Source: Bacillota bacterium
GTDB lineage: Bacteria > Bacillota > Clostridia > Oscillospirales > Ruminococcaceae
Length of the DNA stretch: 12,928 nt
Direction: 5' to 3'
Assembly (NCBI GenBank): GCA_023429685.1
Contig: JAEZDF010000052.1
Coordinates: 1-12,928, forward strand
The position numbers were made by a program, and so were the translations under genes. How positions within the stretch are numbered: the stretch's first letter is position 1; each line of letters starts with the position of its first letter. Shown here one piece after another: positions 6,481-12,928 of this stretch. The notes below the pieces were generated by a model. The model ran no database searches. It had not been told where the DNA came from and saw only the letters and a list, made by a program, of their open reading frames with translations.

Positions 6481-8055
6481 ATGGCACAAGCAAAAACAAA
6501 AGCGACCGAAAAGTCAGCCGCAAAAAGGCCCGCGTCCCCTGCCAAAAAGGCGACGACTACCAAAGCACCTACAAAGCCACAGTCATCGGCAAAGACAAAA
6601 AAGAGTGTAAAACGTGATAGCCTGAAGATATTATTCTGCGCAAGCGAGGCGCAGCCGTATATTGCATCGGGTGGACTTGCCGACGTTGCGGGCGCACTGC
6701 CCCCTGCACTTGTGGCAAACGGTGTGGACTGCCGCGTGGTGCTGCCGCTGTACGGCAGCATGAAGCAGGAACTGCGCGACACGCTGACCTTCGTAACCAG
6801 CTTTGAGGTGACCCTTTCGTGGCGCAAGCAGTACTGCGGCATCTTTACGGCGCGGCACGGCGGCGTTACTTACTACCTGATAGACAACGAATACTATTTT
6901 AAGCGCGACGCGCTGTACGGCTATATGGACGACGGCGAGCGCTTTGCGTTTTTCTCAAAAGCGGTGGTAGACATGGTTCGCCACATCGATTTTACCCCCG
7001 ACATCCTACACCTAAACGACTGGCAGACTGCCCTTTGTGCGGTGTACCTAAACCTTGAGTACCGCGGCTTAGAGCAATACCGGGATATCAGAACCCTGTT
7101 TACCATCCACAACATTCAGTATCAGGGTGTGTATAACAAGATGACGCTGGGCGATGTGTTTGGCATCGACACAAAGGATGAGCGCATTTTGGAGTTTGAC
7201 GGCAACCTAAACCTGATGAAGGCCGCCATTGAGCTTTGCGACCATGTAAGCACCGTCAGCCCTACCTACGCGCAGGAGATTATGAACCCGTGGTTTGCCC
7301 ACGGGCTGGACTGCTTTTTGCAGGCGCGTTCCTTCAAGCTTTCCGGCATTTTGAACGGGCTGGATACCGACCGCTTTAACCCCGCGACCGACCCGATGAT
7401 CTACGAAAACTTCGACGCGACTTCGCTTGAGAATAAAGAGCACAACAAGCAGCGACTTTTGGATGCACTACCCCTGCCCGCAAGCGAAAACACACCGCTG
7501 ATTGCCATCATCACCCGCCTTGTGGCGCACAAGGGTCTTGATCTGGTGCGCTATGTGTTTGAGGATATGGTGCACATGGGCAACCAGTTTGTGATACTCG
7601 GCACGGGCGAGCAGCCGTACGAGGAGTTTTTTCACACCATGCAGGCAAAGTACCCTGACCGGGTTCGCTTCATTGCGGGCTTTCTGCCCGACCTAGCCCA
7701 AAGGATCTACGCCGGAGCGGATCTATTCTTAATGCCGTCAAAAAGCGAGCCGTGCGGGCTGGCACAGATGATTGCCGCGCGGTACGGCACCGTACCCATC
7801 GTGCGCGAAACGGGCGGTCTGCGCGATACCATCCGCGATTTTGGCGAGGGCGGAAACGGCTTTACGTTTAAGACCTATAACGCACATGATATGCTGGGCG
7901 CGGTGGTTCGCGCAAGAGACTGCTACCTAAACAAAGAGGCATGGCTCTCGGTGCAACAAAACGCGATGGCAAGCGACTTTACCTGGGGTAAGTCGGCAAA
8001 GGAATACGAGGCGTTGTACAACGGTTTACAGCGCGGGGAGCCATCAAACCCATAA
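6481..8055 (+). CDS. glgA: Glycogen (ADP-glucose) synthase GlgA with a basic N-terminal tail
   Basis: The 524-residue GT5 enzyme transfers glucose from ADP-glucose to the non-reducing end of alpha-1,4-glucan. The catalytic part begins at residue 49 (KILFCASEAQPYIASGGLADV). Motifs present are HLNDWQTA (177-184), TIHNIQYQGVY (208-218), GILNGLDTDRFNP (289-301), RLVAHKG (346-352, phosphate-binding Arg/Lys) and SEPCGLAQ (422-429, Glu423). The usual start of the family is absent because residues 1-48 form a Lys/Ala/Thr/Ser/Pro-rich tail resembling histone H1 ends. The lysine of the KTGGL nucleotide-binding motif is alanine here (Ala62). ATG 6481 is chosen because AGGAGGAG (6466-6473) lies 7 bases upstream; a TTG two codons earlier is unlikely. 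It is the last gene of the glg operon and is followed by a terminator. Confidence 0.95.
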   Translation: MAQAKTKATEKSAAKRPASPAKKATTTKAPTKPQSSAKTKKSVKRDSLKILFCASEAQPYIASGGLADVAGALPPALVANGVDCRVVLPLYGSMKQELRDTLTFVTSFEVTLSWRKQYCGIFTARHGGVTYYLIDNEYYFKRDALYGYMDDGERFAFFSKAVVDMVRHIDFTPDILHLNDWQTALCAVYLNLEYRGLEQYRDIRTLFTIHNIQYQGVYNKMTLGDVFGIDTKDERILEFDGNLNLMKAAIELCDHVSTVSPTYAQEIMNPWFAHGLDCFLQARSFKLSGILNGLDTDRFNPATDPMIYENFDATSLENKEHNKQRLLDALPLPASENTPLIAIITRLVAHKGLDLVRYVFEDMVHMGNQFVILGTGEQPYEEFFHTMQAKYPDRVRFIAGFLPDLAQRIYAGADLFLMPSKSEPCGLAQMIAARYGTVPIVRETGGLRDTIRDFGEGGNGFTFKTYNAHDMLGAVVRARDCYLNKEAWLSVQQNAMASDFTWGKSAKEYEALYNGLQRGEPSNP

Positions 8056-8088
8056 AAGCACCCATGATATTTGAATTATATCTGCCAA

Positions 8089-8129
8089 AAGCGGACGTTT
8101 CGATTTAAGAAACGTCCGCTTCTATTTTT
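8089..8129 (+). terminator. Rho-independent terminator of the glg operon
   Basis: A perfect 12-bp stem AAGCGGACGTTT (8089-8100) with AAACGTCCGCTT (8110-8121) and a 9-base loop is followed by the T-rich CTATTTTTA. It begins 33 bases after the glgA stop codon. Confidence 0.88.
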
Positions 8130-8210
8130 ATGTAGGTAAGACCCCTCTAAAATGTTTCGGGCGCACCCTGCCTTGTGCATGAATAGTATATATTGTCTGC
8201 TGAATCAAAC

Positions 8211-8245
8211 AAAAACGGCATAGTATTAGGCAGCGCTGTTTTTTT
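8211..8245 (+). terminator. Weak second terminator-like hairpin
   Basis: AAAAACGGC (8211-8219) can pair with GCTGTTTTT (8235-8243, one G-T pair), and a run of seven T covers 8239-8245. The T-run forms part of the stem, the loop is long (15 bases) and an alternative CAGCGCTG palindrome overlaps it. It could be a backup terminator for glg read-through. Confidence 0.3.
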
Positions 8246-8293
8246 ATTCTACAGCTAATTCGCATAAAGCCGCACCAATTGTGCCGGCGCATT

Positions 8294-8305
8294 GCTTGCG
8301 CAAGC
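8294..8305. repeat. Perfect 12-base palindrome upstream of capE
   Basis: GCTTGCGCAAGC reads the same on both strands and lies 58 bases before the capE start codon, in the leader. It could be a regulator half-site pair or part of an RNA hairpin; chance is also possible. Confidence 0.35.
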
Positions 8306-8362
8306 GGCTTGATGCAAGACCCATTTACCCGGCGTCAGACCGAGGAGGAGTGATAACCAAAG

Positions 8363-9382
8363 ATGTTTTGCGATAAAACACTGCTAATAACCGGGGGCAC
8401 CGGTTCGTTTGGCAACGCGGTGCTCGACCGTTTTCTCCCCACCGAGATTGGAGAAATACGCATCTTTTCGCGGGATGAAAAGAAGCAAGACGATATGCGC
8501 AGGCTGTACAAGGACAAACGCCTAAGGTTTTTAATCGGCGACGTGCGCGACAAAGACAGCGTAAAGAGCGCCGTACAGGGTGTTAATTTTATCTTTCACG
8601 CCGCTGCGCTCAAGCAGGTGCCAAGCTGCGAGTTCTTTCCGCTCGAGGCGGTAAAGACCAATGTGCTGGGCACCGACAACCTGCTCTCCTGCGCAATTGA
8701 AGCAGAGGTCGAGAAGGTGGTCTGCCTTTCTACCGATAAGGCGGTGTATCCCATCAACGCAATGGGTACCTCCAAGGCGTTGATGGAGAAGATTATGCTC
8801 GCACGTGCGCGCGCCGCAGGTCACGCAAATACGCTGATCTGTGCCACCCGCTACGGCAACGTCATGGCGTCGCGCGGCTCGGTGATTCCGCTGTTTATCG
8901 ACCAGATTAAGGCGGGGCTGCCGCTCACAATCACCGACGAAGGCATGACACGGTTTTTGATGGATCTGGAGGAAGCGGTGGAACTGGTGCTGTTTGCGTT
9001 TGAAAACGCAAGCCCCGGGGATATCATCGTAAAAAAATCCCCCGCTGCGACGATACGCACCGTTGCCCAAGGGTTGTGCGAACTGTTTGGTGTGCCATGG
9101 AACATCCATCACATCGGCATTCGGCTCGGAGAAAAGCTGCACGAGACCTTGCTCACGCGCGAGGAGAGCGCACGAGCCGTGGATATGGGCAGCTTTTACC
9201 GCGTCCCCGCAGAGAATGGCGACCTAAACTACGCAAAATACTTTACCCACGGCAACGGCGGACTGGGCGTACCCGTCGAATATACGTCCGAAAACACCGA
9301 GCGGTTGGATGTAGCGGGGGTAATACAGAAACTTTTAAACTGCAAGTACGTCACAAACGAGTTGAAAGGGTGGACAGCATGA
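8363..9382 (+). CDS. capE: UDP-GlcNAc 4,6-dehydratase/5-epimerase, CapE/FnlA/WbjB-like
   Basis: The 339-residue protein is an extended short-chain dehydrogenase of the CapE/FnlA/WbjB group, close to the usual 340-odd residues. In this pathway the enzyme removes water across C4/C6 of UDP-GlcNAc and inverts C5, giving UDP-2-acetamido-2,6-dideoxy-L-arabino-hexos-4-ulose. The NAD(P)-binding GGTGSFG (11-17), RIFSRDEKKQDDMRRLY (33-49), the HAAALKQVP stretch (79-87) and LSTDKAVYPINAMGTSKALME (122-142) are all characteristic. The usual YxxxK pair of the superfamily is MxxxK here (Met134, Lys138), as known for CapE, so this is a family feature rather than a defect. AGGAGGAG (8343-8350) lies 12 bases before the ATG, a rather long spacing. 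The stop overlaps the capF start by ATGA, so the two are translationally coupled. FlaA1/PseB-type flagellin-sugar dehydratases are related, but the capF/capG neighbours favour the L-FucNAc route. Confidence 0.88.
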   Translation: MFCDKTLLITGGTGSFGNAVLDRFLPTEIGEIRIFSRDEKKQDDMRRLYKDKRLRFLIGDVRDKDSVKSAVQGVNFIFHAAALKQVPSCEFFPLEAVKTNVLGTDNLLSCAIEAEVEKVVCLSTDKAVYPINAMGTSKALMEKIMLARARAAGHANTLICATRYGNVMASRGSVIPLFIDQIKAGLPLTITDEGMTRFLMDLEEAVELVLFAFENASPGDIIVKKSPAATIRTVAQGLCELFGVPWNIHHIGIRLGEKLHETLLTREESARAVDMGSFYRVPAENGDLNYAKYFTHGNGGLGVPVEYTSENTERLDVAGVIQKLLNCKYVTNELKGWTA

Positions 9383-10482
9383 AGGTGCTCGTAACGGGCA
9401 GCGAGGGGTTTGTAGGTAAAAACCTGTGTGCTTTGCTGCGCACGCGAAGCGACGTGACGGTGTACGGGTACGATAAGGACAGCGAGCCCGACGCCCTGCC
9501 AATGCTTACCGCAGACTGCGATTTTGTGTTTCATCTTGCGGGGGTCAACCGTCCTGACGACACCTCGCAGTTTGCGCAGAACTTCAGCATCACCTCGTAT
9601 CTAACCGACTGCTTAAGGCAAAACGGCAACCGTGCCCCCATTGTGTTTGCGTCCTCAATACAGGCGCAATGCGACAATCCGTACGGGCAGAGTAAGCGCG
9701 AGGCGGAACGCCTGCTGCTTGAATACGGGCAGCAATGCGGCACAAAGGTACTTGTGTATCGCTTAAGCAACGTGTTTGGCAAGTGGTGCCGCCCACAATA
9801 CAACAGCGTGGTAGCCACATTCTGCGACGCAGCGGCGAACGGACGCGTGCTCCCCATAAACGACCCCGACGCTACGGTGCGTCTCGTGTATATCGACGAC
9901 GTGGTAGCCGAATTCTCGCGCGTACTGCAGGCACACGACGAGATGACCTCAGACATCTACGCGGTGCAGCCCATCACGTCGGTAACGGTGGGCTGGCTTG
10001 CGTGCCGCATCGCGGGGTTTGCCGCCGAGCGCACCACCCTGTGCGCACCCGATGTGGCAGACCCACTTATCAAAAAGCTGTACAGCACCTATCTAACCTA
10101 TCTTCCCACAGAAAAGCTCTGTTACACGCTTACGGCGCACGCAGATGACCGTGGCGCGTTTTATGAGTTTATGCGTCTGAAAAACGACGGGCAGATATCG
10201 ATAAACCGCATTGCGCCACATGCCAGTAAGGGCGGGCACTACCACCAAACCAAGGCGGAAAAGTTTTTAACGGTAAGCGGCGTAGGCGAGGTACGGCTAA
10301 CCCCGTTACACGGCGGCGAACCAATTGTTCTGCCGGTAGACGGGCAGCAATGCGCGGTTGTGGATATCCCTCCCGGGTACGTCCACTGGATTGTTAACAC
10401 AGGCGACACCGAGCTTGTGACCATCATATGGGCAAACGAGTGGTTTTGTTTGGAGCAGACCGACACCTTCCTACCCGGTTAA
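9379..10482 (+). CDS. capF: Bifunctional NADPH-dependent reductase/3-epimerase, CapF/FnlB/WbjC-like
   Basis: The 367-residue protein has the CapF two-domain build and nearly the same length as the Staphylococcus aureus protein. The N-terminal SDR domain carries TGSEGFVG (6-13), SSIQA (92-96) and the catalytic YGQSK (Tyr102, Lys106). The C-terminal cupin domain (about 255-367) carries DDRGAFYEF and the metal-binding set HYHQTKAE (His287, His289, Glu294) plus His336 in PPGYVHW. In S. aureus the cupin epimerises C3 and the SDR domain reduces C4 to yield UDP-2-acetamido-2,6-dideoxy-L-talose. All key residues are present, so the protein should be active. The ATG at 9379 overlaps the capE stop. The frame is open back to 9076, but that stretch lies within capE in another frame and is not family-like. 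An AAAGGGTGG stretch (9365-9373) is a modest ribosome binding site. Confidence 0.9.
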   Translation: MKVLVTGSEGFVGKNLCALLRTRSDVTVYGYDKDSEPDALPMLTADCDFVFHLAGVNRPDDTSQFAQNFSITSYLTDCLRQNGNRAPIVFASSIQAQCDNPYGQSKREAERLLLEYGQQCGTKVLVYRLSNVFGKWCRPQYNSVVATFCDAAANGRVLPINDPDATVRLVYIDDVVAEFSRVLQAHDEMTSDIYAVQPITSVTVGWLACRIAGFAAERTTLCAPDVADPLIKKLYSTYLTYLPTEKLCYTLTAHADDRGAFYEFMRLKNDGQISINRIAPHASKGGHYHQTKAEKFLTVSGVGEVRLTPLHGGEPIVLPVDGQQCAVVDIPPGYVHWIVNTGDTELVTIIWANEWFCLEQTDTFLPG

Positions 10483-10522
10483 AGGGACGACTAAATAAAG
10501 CCGAAAGCAAAGGGGGCTGCTT

Positions 10523-11647
10523 ATGCACAGGTTGAAGGTAATGACGATAGTGGGCACGCGACCCGAGATTATCCGGCTGAGTGCGTGCATCAAGGCTTGC
10601 GACCGCTCTTTTGACCACCTGCTGGTGCACACCGGGCAGAACTGGGATTACACGCTAAATCGTATCTTCTTTGAGGAGTTGGGTATCCGCGAGCCGGATT
10701 ACTGCCTTGACTGCGCGTCCGATAGCTTAGGCAGGACGATGGGCAATATCCTTGCATCCTCCTATGACGTGCTGGAGAAGGAGCGCCCCGACGCGTTGCT
10801 TGTACTGGGCGACACCAATTCCGCGCTTTCCGCCATCTCGGCAAAGCGGCTAAAGGTGCCCATCTTTCATATGGAGGCAGGTAACCGCTGTTTTGACTTT
10901 AACGTGCCGGAGGAGATTAACCGCCGCATCGTCGACCACATCGCGGACATAAACCTGCCATACACCGAGCACTCGAGACGCTACCTGTTGCAGGAAGGGC
11001 TGCCCGCCGATCGGGTTTTTGTAACCGGCTCCCCCTTGCCGGAGGTGCTGGCAGGCTGCCTTGACCGCATCAAGCAGAGCGATGTGCTTGCGCGGCTCTC
11101 ACTTACGCCGCAGGACTACTTCTTGCTCAGCGCCCATCGGGAGGAGAACATCGACGACGAACAGACCTTTTTGTCGCTGATGAACGCGGTAAATGCCATT
11201 GCCGAGACGTACGGGCTGCCCGTTGTTTACTCGGCGCACCCGCGCAGCGTAAAGGCAATCGAGCGGCGTGGGTTTGTATTCCATCCGCTCGTGCGCCCGT
11301 TAGCACCCTTCGGTCTGCTGGACTACTGCCAGTTGCAGCTGCACGCGCGGTGTGTTTTGTCAGACAGCGGCACCCTTTCGGAGGAGAGCGCCATCCTCGG
11401 CTTTCCCGCGGTGCTCATCCGAACCAGCACCGAACGCCCCGAGGCTCTGGATAAGGGCACGATGATACTCGGCGGCATTGCCGAGCGGGATATTATGCAG
11501 AGCATCGAGCTAGCCATTGCGCAATATGGCGCCGCGCCGCCCATACCCGATTATCAGGATAGTAACGTATCGGGCAAGGTGGTAAGGCTGATTCAAAGCT
11601 ACACCCACATCATCAACCGCAACACGTGGCACAAACGGGAGGGATGA
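10523..11647 (+). CDS. capG: UDP-HexNAc 2-epimerase, CapG/FnlC/WbjD-like
   Basis: The 374-residue protein belongs to the non-hydrolysing UDP-GlcNAc 2-epimerase (WecB-like) superfamily and has the same length as CapG. Motifs are IVGTRPEIIRLS (9-20), HTGQN (36-40), LGDTNS with Asp97 (95-100), HMEAGNRCFD (116-125), PEEINRRIVDH (129-139), SAHREEN (203-209), SDSGTLSEES (280-289) and TERPEA (303-308). From context it should turn UDP-2-acetamido-2,6-dideoxy-L-talose into UDP-N-acetyl-L-fucosamine by C2 epimerisation. A WecB-like role making UDP-ManNAc is the alternative, and WecB proteins are often annotated from similar sequences; the capE and capF neighbours argue against it. AAAGGGGG (10509-10516) lies 6 bases before ATG 10523. 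The gene is 40 bases after capF and 3 bases before the glycosyltransferase, so all four belong to one operon. Confidence 0.88.
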   Translation: MHRLKVMTIVGTRPEIIRLSACIKACDRSFDHLLVHTGQNWDYTLNRIFFEELGIREPDYCLDCASDSLGRTMGNILASSYDVLEKERPDALLVLGDTNSALSAISAKRLKVPIFHMEAGNRCFDFNVPEEINRRIVDHIADINLPYTEHSRRYLLQEGLPADRVFVTGSPLPEVLAGCLDRIKQSDVLARLSLTPQDYFLLSAHREENIDDEQTFLSLMNAVNAIAETYGLPVVYSAHPRSVKAIERRGFVFHPLVRPLAPFGLLDYCQLQLHARCVLSDSGTLSEESAILGFPAVLIRTSTERPEALDKGTMILGGIAERDIMQSIELAIAQYGAAPPIPDYQDSNVSGKVVRLIQSYTHIINRNTWHKREG

Positions 11648-11650
11648 CCG

Positions 11651-12505
11651 ATGAGCAACATTGCGCACACGCTGCTGCTCTTTGTAAGAGAGCAACAGCG
11701 CGCGCACGACCTTTCGCTGATTGCCGCCTGCCTGCATTCGCTCGAGGCAGGCGGGAGCAGACCCGTGGTGGTATACAACCAGGGCGGCCTAAGCAACGAG
11801 CAGGCTCTTGCGCAGCTAAGACCCTTTCATCTGGAGTTTCACCTGATCGGCAAGGGGGAAAACACGGGCACGACGGTGGGCAGGCAGGCGTGCTTTGAAT
11901 ATATCTGGCACAACCTTCCCGACGTGGACTATATCACCGAGCTGCACCCCGACATGCTTTTTACCCCCCATTGGGCGGATGTTCTCGCCGGCTATCTCGA
12001 CCAAACCGACGAGCCGATGGTAAGCAGCGGCATCGTCAACCGCAGCGGGGCTATGCCGTTTGCCGACCGCTCTGTCGTCCTGCCCGAACATGGCAACCCC
12101 AGCGCGGAGTTTTTGGATGGTCTTTGCGAAGACCGAATTGTACACGGCTTTAACAACCCGTGTATGCACCGCTCGCACGCGTTGCGGTCTACTGGCGGCT
12201 ACAACCCATTGTTCTTAACGGGGATGTCCTGCTTTGAGGACGACAGCATGCTGCTGGGCTACTATTACTATTGCGGTGTCCGTTCAGGATGGCGTCCAAA
12301 GGTGAACCTGAATGCGATGGTTTACCACGCAACCGCAAGCCAATGGGTTGGGCTGGGGTACAACCAGATGGATAACTTTAACGGTCTGGTGCGTCAGTAC
12401 GGGGCAATGGGTCTAAAGCACCTAAGCGAGCTGCACCAAAGCCCGTGGCACCGAAACTTCTTTTACGGCCGGTACGAGCGGCTGGCAGCATCTGAAAGAG
12501 ATTGA
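11651..12505 (+). CDS. GT-A type (GT2-like) glycosyltransferase, acceptor unknown
   Basis: The 284-residue soluble protein has no visible signal peptide or membrane span. Its pattern fits a GT-A fold: an N-terminal nucleotide-binding part (LLLFVREQQRAHDLSLIAAC, then RPVVVYNQGG at 37-46), a GxxxGRQACFEYIW helix (about 73-86), a metal-site region reading ELHPDMLF (97-104) where DxD would usually lie, NNPCMHRSHALRSTGGYNPLF (168-188) and the catalytic-base-like CFEDDSMLLGYYYY (194-207). A histidine in MVYHATAS (His226) may be a further metal ligand. GGGAGGG (11637-11643) lies 7 bases before ATG 11651, 3 bases after capG. Its place at the end of the operon suggests that it transfers L-FucNAc or extends a glycan containing it, but neither donor nor acceptor can be read from the sequence. 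The family call is moderately firm and the specificity is unknown. Confidence 0.75.
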   Translation: MSNIAHTLLLFVREQQRAHDLSLIAACLHSLEAGGSRPVVVYNQGGLSNEQALAQLRPFHLEFHLIGKGENTGTTVGRQACFEYIWHNLPDVDYITELHPDMLFTPHWADVLAGYLDQTDEPMVSSGIVNRSGAMPFADRSVVLPEHGNPSAEFLDGLCEDRIVHGFNNPCMHRSHALRSTGGYNPLFLTGMSCFEDDSMLLGYYYYCGVRSGWRPKVNLNAMVYHATASQWVGLGYNQMDNFNGLVRQYGAMGLKHLSELHQSPWHRNFFYGRYERLAASERD

Positions 12506-12600
12506 TGGGGTGCTCGTAGGCGTATCGCAGTTAGCTATAATACTAAACTTCGATAAACATATGGCTACGTATGACAATCTCTTATCTACATAACAAACGC

Positions 12601-12628
12601 AAAAAGGGCGGGATCAATCATCCCGCCC
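12601..12628 (-). terminator. Rho-independent terminator of acpP
   Basis: GGGCGGGAT (12606-12614) and ATCCCGCCC (12620-12628) form a perfect 9-bp stem with a 5-base loop. On the reverse strand it is followed by five T (complement of 12601-12605). It lies about 37 bases beyond the acpP stop codon. On the plus strand no T-run follows, so it is not a good terminator for the glycosyltransferase transcript. Confidence 0.88.
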
Positions 12629-12665
12629 TCAAAAGACATTATACGGTTTTATAAAGCCGGCAGCA

Positions 12666-12893
12666 TTAAACCTCGGCTTCGATATACTTTACGATGTCCC
12701 CGACCGATTTGATGTTTTCTACCTGCTCGTCGGGAATTTCGATGTCAAATTCCTCTTCAAGGCTCATCACAAGGTCAACAACATCCAGCGAGTCAGCACC
12801 CAGATCATCAAGAATGCTTGCCTCCATGGTGACAACATCCTCTTCTAGATCCAGCTGGTCGCAGATAATCTGCCTTACCTTTTCAAATACCAT
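12666..12893 (-). CDS. acpP: Acyl carrier protein
   Basis: The 75-residue acidic protein is a standard type II acyl carrier protein. The phosphopantetheine attachment motif GADSLD lies at residues 32-37 with the modified serine at 35, followed by the recognition-helix sequence VVDLVMSLEEEFDIEIPDE. It carries acyl chains as thioesters during fatty acid and phospholipid synthesis in the cytoplasm. An AGGAGGA site (complement of 12901-12907) lies 7 bases before the ATG at 12893. Length and sequence are normal for the housekeeping ACP. Genes upstream of it, often plsX or fab genes in Firmicutes, would lie outside the window. It is convergent with the glycosyltransferase, with a 160-base gap, and there is no reason to link it to the sugar genes. 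A carrier protein of another pathway cannot be fully excluded. Confidence 0.95.
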   Translation of the reverse strand: MVFEKVRQIICDQLDLEEDVVTMEASILDDLGADSLDVVDLVMSLEEEFDIEIPDEQVENIKSVGDIVKYIEAEV

Positions 12894-12928
12894 ATCAGTG
12901 TCCTCCTAAGTTTAATATAATTGACAAG

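Larger units (their letters stand above)
8056..8362. other. Intergenic region between the glg and L-FucNAc operons
   Basis: This 307-base gap holds the glg terminator, a weak terminator-like hairpin, a possible GCCGCAC/GTGCCGGC hairpin around 8270-8288 and a perfect 12-base palindrome GCTTGCGCAAGC (8294-8305). Several AT-rich -10-like strings occur (for example TATATT at 8189-8194), but none has a fitting -35 box, so I cannot place the promoter of the next operon. Confidence 0.5.

Noticed and set aside
6366..6842. 158-codon minus-strand frame over the glgD end and glgA start
   Set aside because: It crosses the intergenic hairpin and is antisense to the GlgA N-terminus; there is no family resemblance and no ribosome binding site.
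8531..9142. 203-codon open frame on the minus strand within capE
   Set aside because: It is antisense to a clear SDR gene, with no recognisable domain, and is a by-product of GC-rich codon use.
9076..9378. N-terminal extension of the capF frame into capE
   Set aside because: The open frame is a shadow of capE coding sequence. The CapF homology starts at the ATG at 9379, which overlaps the capE stop as ATGA.
12606..12628. Hairpin as terminator of the glycosyltransferase operon on the plus strand
   Set aside because: The plus strand has TCAAAAGA after the stem rather than a T-run, so it serves the minus-strand acpP transcript; a weak effect in both directions is possible.
12694..12909. 71-codon plus-strand frame opposite acpP
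   Set aside because: It is the Ser-rich antisense shadow of the acyl carrier protein gene.
12916..12926. TATAAT and TTGACA at the right edge
   Set aside because: On the plus strand the TTGACA follows rather than precedes the TATAAT, and a matching -10 would lie outside the window, so nothing can be concluded.
1..12928. Defence systems, insertion sequences, CRISPR, tRNA or rRNA genes
   Set aside because: I looked for repeat-spacer patterns, transposase motifs, terminal repeats and tRNA-like GTTCRA segments and saw none; all long coding frames belong to recognised metabolic families.

Overview
The window looks like a chromosomal segment from a Gram-positive anaerobe of the class Clostridia, probably of the Oscillospirales/Ruminococcaceae type. 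Evidence for this is the adjacent glgC plus glgD pair (a Firmicutes arrangement of ADP-glucose pyrophosphorylase), strong AGGAGG-type ribosome binding sites, TTGNNN/TATAAT-like promoters, QueH in place of QueG, and moderately GC-rich coding DNA separated by AT-rich gaps. The genus cannot be read from the sequence.

Layout. (1) Positions 1-495, minus strand: the N-terminal 165 codons of a Frm2/Hbn1-like nitroreductase. (2) 496-797: an AT-rich divergent intergenic region holding an inverted repeat that overlaps the nitroreductase promoter, and a separate extended -10 promoter facing right. (3) 798-1430: queH, epoxyqueuosine reductase, closed by a strong terminator. (4) 1431-1820: promoter and structured leader for a glycogen operon. 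(5) 1821-8055: glgB, glgC, glgD and glgA, all on the plus strand, with 90-200 nt gaps that each contain a hairpin, closed by a terminator at 8089-8129. (6) 8056-8362: a structured gap with no convincing promoter. (7) 8363-12505: a compact second operon of capE, capF and capG homologues plus one glycosyltransferase. (8) 12666-12893, minus strand: acyl carrier protein, with its own terminator at 12601-12628, convergent with the second operon.

How the genes work together. GlgC, probably with its catalytically degenerate partner GlgD, makes ADP-glucose. GlgA polymerises it into alpha-1,4-glucan and GlgB adds alpha-1,6 branches, so the anabolic half of glycogen metabolism is complete here; no phosphorylase or debranching enzyme is present. 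The CapE/CapF/CapG-like trio should convert UDP-GlcNAc into UDP-N-acetyl-L-fucosamine. The glycosyltransferase that follows may use that donor, or another, on an unidentified acceptor.

Most of the window is standard metabolism and I see no clearly new defence or mobile system. The points most worth a second look are the 48-residue basic low-complexity tail on GlgA, an isolated L-FucNAc donor cluster with one glycosyltransferase and no export machinery in view, the palindrome over the nitroreductase promoter, and the hairpins in every gap of the glg operon.
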